Assembly (NCBI GenBank): GCA_946479785.1
Contig: CAMLHQ010000140.1
Coordinates: 1-5,035, forward strand
Direction: 5' to 3'
Length of the DNA: 5,035 nucleotides
DNA from: an uncultured Nitrospira sp.
GTDB taxonomy: Bacteria > Nitrospirota > Nitrospiria > Nitrospirales > Nitrospiraceae
Numbering within the stretch: position 1 is the first letter of the stretch; each line of letters starts with the position of its first letter. Under the pieces are notes generated by a model. It saw nothing but the letters and a program-made list of their open reading frames with translations, did not search any database and was not told the origin of the DNA. The translations under genes were made by a program, and so were the position numbers. Below are positions 1 to 5,035 of the stretch, piece by piece.

Positions 1-728
1 TAGCTTAAGTTCACCCTCGTGACATTGGGATTGTTCAACAAAAACTCGTCGCCCAGGTGGGAACTCTGATGCTCAATCCGGACAAAGGTCGAGAACCGTC
101 CTTTCCGGTAGCTGGTCAAAAAACCGACACGGTAATCCGCATTGACCAGATCGATGGAGGTCGTGCTGACGTCGAAGATGCTGAAGACGCCGGCCTGGAT
201 GCCGAACTCCCATTCGCCGCCGAAAAAGGATTTGTTTCGATAGATGGCGAAAGTTTCGCCAAAGTTGGCGGCGAAGACACCGGCGAGGTTCAGGCCTTGT
301 GTGAACTGCCGATAGCTACCACCGAATTGCGGCCAGCGCGGATCTGCATGGAGAGGGGAAAAGAGGGCGCCGCGCGGGAGCCATTTGGAATGCGGCTCCG
401 GAATCGTCGTCAAGACGCCGCCCTGAGTCGATGGAATTGAAGAAGGATCGCCTTCGCGGATTTCCACGTCGGAGACACCGGGGATTTGCTTCAGCGCGGT
501 CTCTACTTTACCGCGATCGATGTTCCTCAGCGTCTTGGTCGTGACGAGGATCGTGCCGTCGTGGATTTCCACCGAGGCATCGGTTACGTTGAATTCATGT
601 TGCAGAATTGCCGAGGCATAGCCGGCGATAAATTCGTCAGAGGCCGAAACAACCCGGGGTAGGAAGAGAGGGACTACTAGCAGGCATAGCCCCAGCCCAC
701 GTCTGAGTCTCATCCCCGTGATGTTCAT
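1..728 (-). CDS. DUF1207 family exported protein with N-terminal BON-like module (C-terminus beyond window)
   Basis: Partial gene: 242 codons are visible and the frame is still open at the left edge of the window. Residues 1-30 form a signal peptide (basic MRLRR, then a Leu/Val-rich core, likely cleavage after VVSA), so the product is exported. Residues about 32-90 resemble a BON domain: VEIHDGTILV, then a helix and the closing IPGVSDVEI. From about residue 118 the sequence matches DUF1207, including the signatures HADPRWPQFGGSYR (127-140) and HLGDEFLL (224-231), with alternating aromatic/polar stretches that fit an outer-membrane beta-barrel. The function of DUF1207 is not known; an outer-membrane location is inference. 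I chose the ATG at 728 because it overlaps the preceding stop as ATGA, with AGAGAA upstream. The ATG at 713 (MRLRRG) is in frame and also possible, but its GGGG lies directly against the start codon. It is the last visible gene of the csbD block and is probably translationally coupled to the small ORF before it. Confidence 0.8.
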   Translation of the reverse strand, partial: MNITGMRLRRGLGLCLLVVPLFLPRVVSASDEFIAGYASAILQHEFNVTDASVEIHDGTILVTTKTLRNIDRGKVETALKQIPGVSDVEIREGDPSSIPSTQGGVLTTIPEPHSKWLPRGALFSPLHADPRWPQFGGSYRQFTQGLNLAGVFAANFGETFAIYRNKSFFGGEWEFGIQAGVFSIFDVSTTSIDLVNADYRVGFLTSYRKGRFSTFVRIEHQSSHLGDEFLLNNPNVTRVNLS

Positions 729-880
729 TCGCTGGTCGGTTCTCTGCTGTTTGACAAATCGAAAACAATCTTTTCCTTGCTCAGTTTCGCCCCACCGGTC
801 TGGGCATCGGCCGAGACCGTCGGGATCTTGCTGTTATCGATCACTTCGATTCTCAAAATCGTACGCCCGTCATGAATCAA
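725..880 (-). CDS. Small hypothetical protein filling the csbD-DUF1207 gap
   Basis: I do not recognise this family. The frame could start at a TTG at 880, which overlaps the csbD stop as TTGA and gives 51 residues beginning IHDGRTILRIEV after the initiator. Alternatively it could start at an ATG at 928, inside csbD, giving 67 residues. It ends with a TGA at 725-727 that overlaps the ATG of the DUF1207 gene. The peptide is charged and soluble (IHDGRTILRIEVIDNSK near its start, KLSKEKIVFDLSNS near its end), with no signal peptide, membrane segment or cysteine. The argument for a real gene is positional: the frame spans exactly the space between two solid genes, with stop/start overlaps on both sides, as in translationally coupled operons. 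Against it stand the non-ATG start, the lack of a clear Shine-Dalgarno sequence and the short length. It might instead be untranslated spacer. Confidence 0.4.
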   Translation of the reverse strand: MIHDGRTILRIEVIDNSKIPTVSADAQTGGAKLSKEKIVFDLSNSREPTSE

Positions 881-1107
881 CGGACCGGATTCCGTTCTAG
901 CGGTTCCGGTTTGTTGCCTTGAAACCATTTATCCGCCCAGCCGGCAATATCGTCCTTCTGCACGCCGTATCTCTCTTGGACTTTGCCCAGGAACTTGTCG
1001 TAGTTACCTTCTATGTGCATCAAATCGTCCTCGGTAAACTTGCCCCATCGCTGCTTCAGTTCGCCCTTGAACTGTCCCCACTTTCCTTTGAACGTATCGG
1101 CATTCAT
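877..1107 (-). CDS. CsbD family general stress protein
   Basis: A 76-residue protein spanning almost entirely one CsbD domain (PF05532). It opens MNADTFKGKWGQFKGELKQ and continues with RWGKFTEDDL, IEGNYDKFLGKVQERYG and DIAGWADKW, the family's recurring Trp/Gly/charged pattern. It is small, hydrophilic and cytoplasmic, without a signal peptide. Family members (B. subtilis CsbD, E. coli YjbJ) are abundant stress or stationary-phase proteins whose biochemical function is unknown. An in-frame ATG at 1152 would add 15 residues (MRMCEHVRTLRRRIQ). I reject it because a strong AAGGAGG sits 6 nt before the ATG at 1107 and the conserved domain begins there. The gene follows a 165-nt spacer, so it is probably the first gene of its own transcript, ahead of the small ORF and the DUF1207 gene. 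Confidence 0.92.
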   Translation of the reverse strand: MNADTFKGKWGQFKGELKQRWGKFTEDDLMHIEGNYDKFLGKVQERYGVQKDDIAGWADKWFQGNKPEPLERNPVR

Positions 1108-1113
1108 TTGGAT

Positions 1114-1120
1114 CCTCCTT
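1114..1120 (-). promoter_or_regulatory. Ribosome binding site of the CsbD gene
   Basis: AAGGAGG on the minus strand, 6 nt before the ATG at 1107. Its strength and spacing decide the start codon in favour of MNADTFKG and against the in-frame ATG at 1152. Confidence 0.85.
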
Positions 1121-1215
1121 CTTAATGTTCTTACATGCTCGCACATGCGCATACATTGGTACTGTATCGTGCAGCCATTGTGGAAAACGCTGGTTCATCC
1201 CCTGGCGCTCAACAG

Positions 1216-1235
1216 AACATTCCCTAGGAAACGTT
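1216..1235. promoter_or_regulatory. 20-bp near-palindrome in the csbD upstream spacer, possible operator
   Basis: On the plus strand the site reads AACATTCCCTAGGAAACGTT. It equals its reverse complement at 16 of 20 positions, with a perfect CCTAGG core at 1223-1228. There is no central loop, so it suits a dimeric DNA-binding protein better than an RNA hairpin. It lies about 110 nt upstream of the CsbD start and about 40 nt beyond the BON stop, in the only sizeable spacer of the window. A role as operator or activator site for csbD is inference; no regulator gene is visible here. Confidence 0.4.
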
Positions 1236-1272
1236 ATTGACACTGATTTGATCGCGAAGGAAGATCGCGTGT

Positions 1273-1629
1273 TTATTTTTCGGCAGGAACTACAGCTGTT
1301 TGAGTGTTAACGACGCTAAGGCGATTGCGGATTTCTTTGACGCCTAGTACTGTTTCCGCCAACCTGGTCGCTTCACGCCTGGCGAGAGGACTTACGGCGG
1401 CCCCCTCCAAAGTCACTTCGCCCTGATTGACGTGGACTACGATCAAACTGTTTGCTGTCAATGGACTGGTTTGCATGGCTTGTGCAACAGCCGTTTGCAA
1501 CTGCACATCGCTCGGCTTTTCCGCCGCGTTCTGTACCGTCATCGCCTTGCCGGAAAATGCCGCGCCCGGCGCCAATCCGCTGCACATCACGACGAAGCCG
1601 ACAATCGTTGCCCGCCCTGCTAGTCGCAT
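1273..1629 (-). CDS. Exported BON-domain protein
   Basis: A 118-residue protein. Residues 1 to about 25 are a signal peptide: basic MRLAGR, a hydrophobic IVGFVVM core and a small-residue region APGAA. C16 is not in a good lipobox (VVMC), so a soluble periplasmic protein is more likely than a lipoprotein. Residues about 41-107 form one BON domain: a helix (VQLQTAVAQAM), the strands LIVVHVNQGEVTLEGAA with the typical G-x-V-x-L-x-G pattern, a second helix (RREATRLAETV) and the closing GVKEIRNRLSVV. BON domains (OsmY and relatives) are associated with envelope or phospholipid binding and osmotic protection; the role of this single-domain protein is not known. The start is supported by GAGGAGG 4 nt before the ATG. 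The gene follows glgX after 36 nt and is probably the last gene of the CBS-bfr-glgX operon. A second BON-like module occurs in the DUF1207 protein downstream. Confidence 0.9.
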   Translation of the reverse strand: MRLAGRATIVGFVVMCSGLAPGAAFSGKAMTVQNAAEKPSDVQLQTAVAQAMQTSPLTANSLIVVHVNQGEVTLEGAAVSPLARREATRLAETVLGVKEIRNRLSVVNTQTAVVPAEK

Positions 1630-1665
1630 GGGGCCTCCTCGATCAAGACAGCATACGCGAAGAGA

Positions 1666-3843
1666 CTAAAACCGGGAACTCGGAAAACCCCTCAGTCCGG
1701 AGCGGATGGGCACGGAGGTTTCGATCTGCATCAGCACCAAGGACCGGCCTTTGAGATCATAGTGATTGCTTTCGGCCATCAATGGAGTGCGAGCCGGAAC
1801 GACTTCCTGCACAGTATCCAACACTAATTGCCATTGGATATTGTTCGGATGCGAGGGGAGCGTGAATTGGATAGGTTCATGGTGCGCGTTGATCAGCAAG
1901 AGAAAGGTATCATCGAAAATCGGATTGCCGAGATGGTCTTTCTCCTCGATGCGGTCTCCTGCCAACCTCACGCCGAGGCAACGGACATATCCTTGTTTCC
2001 AATCCTCTTCAGTCATTTCTTCGCCGTCGGGACGGAACCAGGACAGGTCCTTGATGTCCGCGCCGTATATGCTGCGGCCCTGAAAGAATTGACGGCGTCG
2101 AAAAACAGGATGAGCCGCCCGCAACATGATCAGAGCGCTGGTGAAGGCGAAGAGCGCCTGTTCCCCATTCGAGATGTCCCAATTAAACCAGCTGATGTCA
2201 TTGTCCTGACAGTAGGCGTTGTTATTCCCTTGCTGCGTGCGGCCGATTTCGTCGCCGCCGCAGATCATGGGGACGCCTTGCGACAGCAACAGCGTGGCGA
2301 GCATATTGCGTTGCTGGCGCGCCCGCAGCTCGCGGACGGTAGGGTCATCGGTTGGTCCCTCGACCCCGCAATTCCAGCTCTGGTTGTCGTCCGATCCATC
2401 CTTATTATCTTCTTGATTCGCCTCATTGTGCTTCTGGTCATACGAGACGAGGTCGCGCAAGGTAAAGCCGTCATGCGCGACAACGAAATTAATGCTGGCA
2501 AAGGGACGCCTTCCGCTGCCTTCATACAGATCGCTGCTGCCGGACAGTCGATAGCCCAACTCGCTGGCTTGCCCGCCATCGCCCTTCCAATAGCGACGAA
2601 TCGTATCGCGATATTTCCCGTTCCATTCCGCCCAGCCGGCGGGAAAGTTCCCCACCTGATATCCGCCTTCGCCGATGTCCCATGGCTCCGCGATCAATTT
2701 AAGCTGCGAGAGGACAGGATCCTGTTGAATGATGTCCAAAAAACCGCCGAGACGGTCCACATCGTGCAACTCCCGAGCGAGAGCGGAGGCCAGATCGAAG
2801 CGGAATCCGTCCACGTGCATCTCAAGCGCCCAATAACGCAAACTGTCCATGATGAGCTGCAGCGTCCGTTGATGCTGGACGTTGAGCGTATTGCCCGTCC
2901 CCGTGTAGTCGACGTAGTACCGCGGCTGATCCTGCAGTAGGCGATAATAGGCGGCATTGTCGATGCCGCGAAAAGACAAGGTGGGGCCGAGTTGATTGCC
3001 TTCGGCCGTGTGGTTGTAGACCACGTCGAGAATCACTTCGATGCCGGCGTTGTGCAAGGTTTTGACCATAGTCTTGAATTGGTTGACGCCTCGTTCGGGA
3101 TGGGCTGCGTAGCGCAGTTCCGGCGCAAAGAATCCGATGGTGTTATATCCCCAATAGTTGGTCAGGCCTTTGTCGATGAGATGCTTGTCTGCAACGAAGG
3201 CATGCACCGGCAGCAGTTCGATGGCGGTCACGCCCAGCCGCTGTAGATATTCGATCACCGGCCTCGTCGCCAATCCGGCATAGGTGCCGCGCAGCGCTTC
3301 GTGAATCAACGGGTGTTTCACGGTGAAGCCGCGCACGTGCATTTCGTAAATGACGGTCTCGCTCCAGGGACGGCGCAGCGGCCGATCGTCTCCCCAGGTA
3401 AAGGCCTGCTCGATGACCACAGATTTTGGAACCAGCGAGGCATTGTTGCGCTCGTCGAATGAGAGATCGGCTTCGGGGTCGCCGAGACGGTAGCCGAACA
3501 TCGAGTCAGACCAACGCAGCGACCCGTGGAATGCCTTCGCGTACGGATCGATCAACAGCTTATTGGCGTTGAAACGGTGGCCGGCCTGAGGATCGTACGG
3601 CCCGTCCACGCGGTAACCGTAGAGTTGCCCCGGCCGGACTTCAGGCAGGTAGACGTGCCACACCTGGTTGGTCCGCTCCTCAATCCGTACACGGTGCGTT
3701 TCCTTTTCTTGATCCGGTCGGTCGAAGAGACAGAGTTCAACGCCAGTCGCATTTTCCGAAAACAAGGCGAAGTTTACCCCTTCGCCGTCCCACGTGGCGC
3801 CCAACGGATAAGGGTGGCCGGGGCGAGAGGTGACTCTCGGCAT
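1666..3843 (-). CDS. glgX: Glycogen/maltodextrin debranching enzyme GlgX (isoamylase type, GH13)
   Basis: A 725-residue cytoplasmic enzyme of the GlgX/TreX type (GH13 subfamily 11), which hydrolyses alpha-1,6 branches of glycogen or limit dextrins. Residues about 10-100 are the N-terminal CBM48-like domain ([21 protein letters not shown]). The catalytic barrel follows with all conserved regions: DVVYNH (273-278); DGFRFDLAS (345-353) with nucleophile D350; AEPWD (385-389) with acid/base E386; and [10 protein letters not shown] (456-465) with the transition-state Asp D458. [27 protein letters not shown] (522-548) and a C-terminal beta domain complete it. Length is normal for the family and nothing is broken. 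The start is supported by GAGGAG, 7 nt before the ATG and overlapping the stop of the ferritin-like gene, so translation is probably coupled. No other glycogen gene (glgA, B, C, P) is in the window. TreX of a trehalose pathway is an alternative name that sequence alone cannot exclude. Confidence 0.96.
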   Translation of the reverse strand: MPRVTSRPGHPYPLGATWDGEGVNFALFSENATGVELCLFDRPDQEKETHRVRIEERTNQVWHVYLPEVRPGQLYGYRVDGPYDPQAGHRFNANKLLIDPYAKAFHGSLRWSDSMFGYRLGDPEADLSFDERNNASLVPKSVVIEQAFTWGDDRPLRRPWSETVIYEMHVRGFTVKHPLIHEALRGTYAGLATRPVIEYLQRLGVTAIELLPVHAFVADKHLIDKGLTNYWGYNTIGFFAPELRYAAHPERGVNQFKTMVKTLHNAGIEVILDVVYNHTAEGNQLGPTLSFRGIDNAAYYRLLQDQPRYYVDYTGTGNTLNVQHQRTLQLIMDSLRYWALEMHVDGFRFDLASALARELHDVDRLGGFLDIIQQDPVLSQLKLIAEPWDIGEGGYQVGNFPAGWAEWNGKYRDTIRRYWKGDGGQASELGYRLSGSSDLYEGSGRRPFASINFVVAHDGFTLRDLVSYDQKHNEANQEDNKDGSDDNQSWNCGVEGPTDDPTVRELRARQQRNMLATLLLSQGVPMICGGDEIGRTQQGNNNAYCQDNDISWFNWDISNGEQALFAFTSALIMLRAAHPVFRRRQFFQGRSIYGADIKDLSWFRPDGEEMTEEDWKQGYVRCLGVRLAGDRIEEKDHLGNPIFDDTFLLLINAHHEPIQFTLPSHPNNIQWQLVLDTVQEVVPARTPLMAESNHYDLKGRSLVLMQIETSVPIRSGLRGFPSSRF

Positions 3844-3854
3844 CTCGTTTCTCC

Positions 3855-4388
3855 TCAGGGTTTAGCCAGTAGGCTGGCGAGCTCTTCTGCGTGCTCTTCC
3901 TCTTTGGCCGTCACCTCTTCGAGCAGGCGTCTGGTCGTGGGATCGTCGCCGCCGATAAATTCAATCATTTGGCGATAGCTATCGATGGCGATGCGTTCGG
4001 CTACCAGATCCTCCTTAATCATGTCCTCTAGAGACGTGCCCTCAGCATATTGCGAATGGCTGCGATCGAGGAGGCCCTCCGGTGAAAAGTTCGGCTGCCC
4101 GCCTAATTGCACGATGCGTTCGGCGATGGCATCGGCATGCGCCTGCTCTTCCTTGGCATGCTCAAGAAATTCATTTTTTACGCTCTCGGAACTGAGGCCT
4201 TGCGCCATAAAGTAATGACGCTTATAGCGCAGCACACATACCAGTTCCGTCGCCAGCGACTCGTTTAGCAGCCGAAGGACGACGGAAACCTTGGCCTTGT
4301 AGTCCTCCGTCACCGCGCCGTCTTCAATATGTCGGCGCGCGCGATCACGGATCGCTTTTATATCAAGCACGAACTGTCCATTTCGCAT
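3855..4388 (-). CDS. Bacterioferritin-like diiron protein (ferritin-like domain)
   Basis: A 177-residue, mostly helical cytoplasmic protein with a ferritin-like four-helix domain from about residue 33 to the end. The diiron ligands of the bacterioferritin pattern are all present: E48 (LNESLATEL), E81 and H84 (EEQAHAD), E131 ([13 protein letters not shown]), and E163 and H166 (KEEEHAEEL). This predicts ferroxidase activity, hence iron storage or peroxide/iron detoxification. The Met that binds haem in classical bacterioferritins, just after the first E of ExxH, is Gln here (Q82), so a haem-free protein is likely. It carries about 30 extra N-terminal residues rich in R, K and D ([20 protein letters not shown]) compared with E. 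coli Bfr. An upstream in-frame ATG at 4409 would add MRYKEAV. The start at 4388 is preferred because AAGGAGG lies 5 nt before it. It sits 35 nt after the CBS gene and 11 nt before glgX. Calling it bfr outright would be too firm; a Dps-like or erythrin-type member is less likely. Confidence 0.88.
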   Translation of the reverse strand: MRNGQFVLDIKAIRDRARRHIEDGAVTEDYKAKVSVVLRLLNESLATELVCVLRYKRHYFMAQGLSSESVKNEFLEHAKEEQAHADAIAERIVQLGGQPNFSPEGLLDRSHSQYAEGTSLEDMIKEDLVAERIAIDSYRQMIEFIGGDDPTTRRLLEEVTAKEEEHAEELASLLAKP

Positions 4389-4393
4389 CACAG

Positions 4394-4400
4394 CCTCCTT
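4394..4400 (-). promoter_or_regulatory. Ribosome binding site of the ferritin-like gene
   Basis: AAGGAGG on the minus strand, 5 nt upstream of the ATG at 4388. It lies inside the reading frame of the longer version that would begin at 4409, and so argues that the protein starts MRNGQFVLD. Confidence 0.85.
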
Positions 4401-4423
4401 GTATCGCACAGGTTCTCGAGGTT

Positions 4424-4954
4424 CTAAGTTCCAGTGCCAAAATTGTTATTTCTGACGTCGTTCAGCAAGGCCGCGGCGGCATCGGGCATCACACAAGCGG
4501 CCACATCCAAGAGAGACAGCAGGCCGGTCACAGCTCCGTGCTCATTCAGCACCGGGAGGGCAGTGACTTGTGTCTCCTTCATCACCGCGAGGGCGTCGGC
4601 GATAGTATCGTTCTCGCAACAGGTCACGACCCGGCGCCGATGGAGACGAAGAATGTCCTCGACGGTTACCGACGTGATATTCTCTTTCGGTATCGTGACG
4701 TGCATCGTGATATCCCGCTCCGTTAAGAGGCCATGCAATCCTGTCCTGTCCTGAACGATCAAGCCGGGTATCCCCTCACGACGCATGGTCCCCACAGCTT
4801 CGCGAAGCGAAATGGAGGGGGCGATGATGACGATTCGGCTGCTCATGACTTCCCGCACGGGACGGTCTTCCCCAGGTAGAACGCCAAGTTGTTCCGCCCT
4901 GGTGGATTCAAGGTACAGCCCACCGGAGGACCGACTTTTCCATCGACAGCCCAT
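4424..4954 (-). CDS. Tandem CBS-domain protein
   Basis: A 176-residue cytoplasmic protein made of a Bateman pair. CBS1 spans about residues 34-86 (VREVMSSRIVIIAPSISLREAVGTM then GIPGLIVQD, GLHGLLTERDI). CBS2 spans about 97-153 (VEDILRLHRRRVVTCCENDTIADALAVM then VTALPVLNEHGAVTGLLSLLDV). Such pairs bind adenosine nucleotides (AMP, ATP, SAM and similar) and sense energy state; no effector domain is attached, so the partner is unknown. CBS2 has adjacent cysteines, C112-C113. The start is uncertain: the ATG at 4954 is the most upstream possible because an in-frame TGA lies two codons before it, but it has no good Shine-Dalgarno sequence. The first 30 residues (SSGGLYLESTRAEQLGVLPG) resemble no domain, so a start at the GTG for V33 or the ATG for M37 is possible, though M37 would trim CBS1. 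It is the first gene of the likely operon with the ferritin-like gene, glgX and the BON gene. Confidence 0.85.
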   Translation of the reverse strand: MGCRWKSRSSGGLYLESTRAEQLGVLPGEDRPVREVMSSRIVIIAPSISLREAVGTMRREGIPGLIVQDRTGLHGLLTERDITMHVTIPKENITSVTVEDILRLHRRRVVTCCENDTIADALAVMKETQVTALPVLNEHGAVTGLLSLLDVAACVMPDAAAALLNDVRNNNFGTGT

Positions 4955-4965
4955 GGCTCAAAGTA

Positions 4966-5035
4966 TGCCCAGGAATGCCTGTATGGGCACTCGGAGTCTC
5001 CCGAGTACCTAGGGGAGGGCCCAGTTATTGCTGGG
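4966..5035. promoter_or_regulatory. Inverted-repeat-rich leader upstream of the CBS gene
   Basis: Three successive inverted repeats fill this 70-nt stretch. First, TGCCCA (4966-4971) pairs with TGGGCA (4984-4989). Second, ACTCGG (4989-4994) pairs with CCGAGT (5001-5006), loop 6. Third, CCCAG (5020-5024) pairs with CTGGG (5031-5035), loop 6, ending exactly at the window edge. A CCTAGG lies between the last two at 5008-5013. None is followed by a T-run on the minus strand, so these are not obvious intrinsic terminators. They may be operators or a structured 5' leader. I see no protein-coding sequence here, and no promoter boxes I would defend. Confidence 0.4.

Larger units (their letters stand above)
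1108..1272 (-). other. Intergenic spacer, probable promoter region of the csbD block
   Basis: This 165-nt gap separates the BON stop from the CsbD start, while the other gaps within the window are at most 36 nt, so a promoter is expected here. It contains the near-palindrome at 1216-1235, the csbD ribosome binding site, and an ATGCGCAT palindrome near 1145-1152. A minus-strand TACAGT near 1157-1162 could be a -10 box, but no convincing -35 box stands at the right distance. I therefore do not assign a promoter or a sigma factor. No clear intrinsic terminator for the upstream operon is visible, so read-through from BON into csbD is possible. Confidence 0.5.

Noticed and set aside
57..440. A 127-codon plus-strand frame near the left edge
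   Set aside because: It is antisense to the DUF1207 gene, which has a signal peptide and family signatures; the plus-strand frame has none.
1147..1182. Possible promoter for csbD with TACAGT as a -10 box
   Set aside because: The best -35 candidates (GTTTTC or CGTTTT at 16-17 nt) are poor matches, and ECF or sigma-54 signatures were not convincing either.
1004..1243. A 79-codon minus-strand frame through the spacer and csbD
   Set aside because: It overlaps csbD in another frame, has no ribosome binding site of note, and its sequence has no domain-like pattern.
1250..1280. GATCGCG direct repeat with a 5-bp CGCGA/TCGCG hairpin next to GTTTATTTTT, resembling a terminator
   Set aside because: The T-rich tail is on the plus strand, where no gene ends, and overlaps the BON stop region. 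On the minus strand no T-run follows, and the stem is only 5 bp with a 7-nt loop.
1828..2940. A 370-codon open frame on the plus strand
   Set aside because: It lies wholly inside glgX on the opposite strand, has no recognisable domain, and glgX has every catalytic motif intact. It is a mirror frame of a GC-rich gene.
3526..3978. A 150-codon plus-strand frame across the glgX/ferritin junction
   Set aside because: It is antisense to two solid genes, with low-complexity Ser/Arg/Ala content at its end and no family resemblance.

Overview
The window reads as a compact chromosomal segment of a Gram-negative, free-living bacterium with moderately high GC. The gene families (DUF1207 outer-membrane-type protein, exported BON protein, CsbD protein, ferritin-like diiron protein, GlgX with CBS and stress genes) and their sequence style resemble Nitrospira and relatives (Nitrospirota). 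That assignment is inference from family content and was not tested by any search. No RNA genes, insertion sequences, CRISPR arrays or phage genes are visible.

Every supported gene lies on the minus strand, so the window is transcribed from right to left. The right-hand block begins in a short leader (4955-5035) rich in inverted repeats. It continues with a tandem CBS-domain protein (4954-4424), a bacterioferritin-like diiron protein (4388-3855), the glycogen/maltodextrin debranching enzyme GlgX (3843-1666) and a small exported BON-domain protein (1629-1273). Gaps of 35, 11 and 36 nt, with good Shine-Dalgarno sequences before bfr-like, glgX and BON, suggest one operon.

A 165-nt spacer (1108-1272) holds a 20-bp near-palindrome and probably the promoter of a second block. 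This block has a 76-aa CsbD-family protein (1107-877), a small hypothetical ORF that exactly fills the following gap (880-725, with stop/start overlaps at both ends), and a DUF1207 protein with a BON-like N-terminal module (728 to beyond the left edge, C-terminus missing).

Taken together, the families point to stress and stationary-phase physiology: nucleotide sensing (CBS), iron storage or detoxification (ferritin-like), mobilisation of reserve polysaccharide (GlgX), envelope maintenance (BON, DUF1207) and general stress (CsbD). The hexamer CCTAGG occurs in both intergenic regions and I found it nowhere else in the window, which may mark a shared regulator. There is no gene-free stretch over 300 nt. 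Long plus-strand frames inside glgX and elsewhere are shadows of the minus-strand genes.
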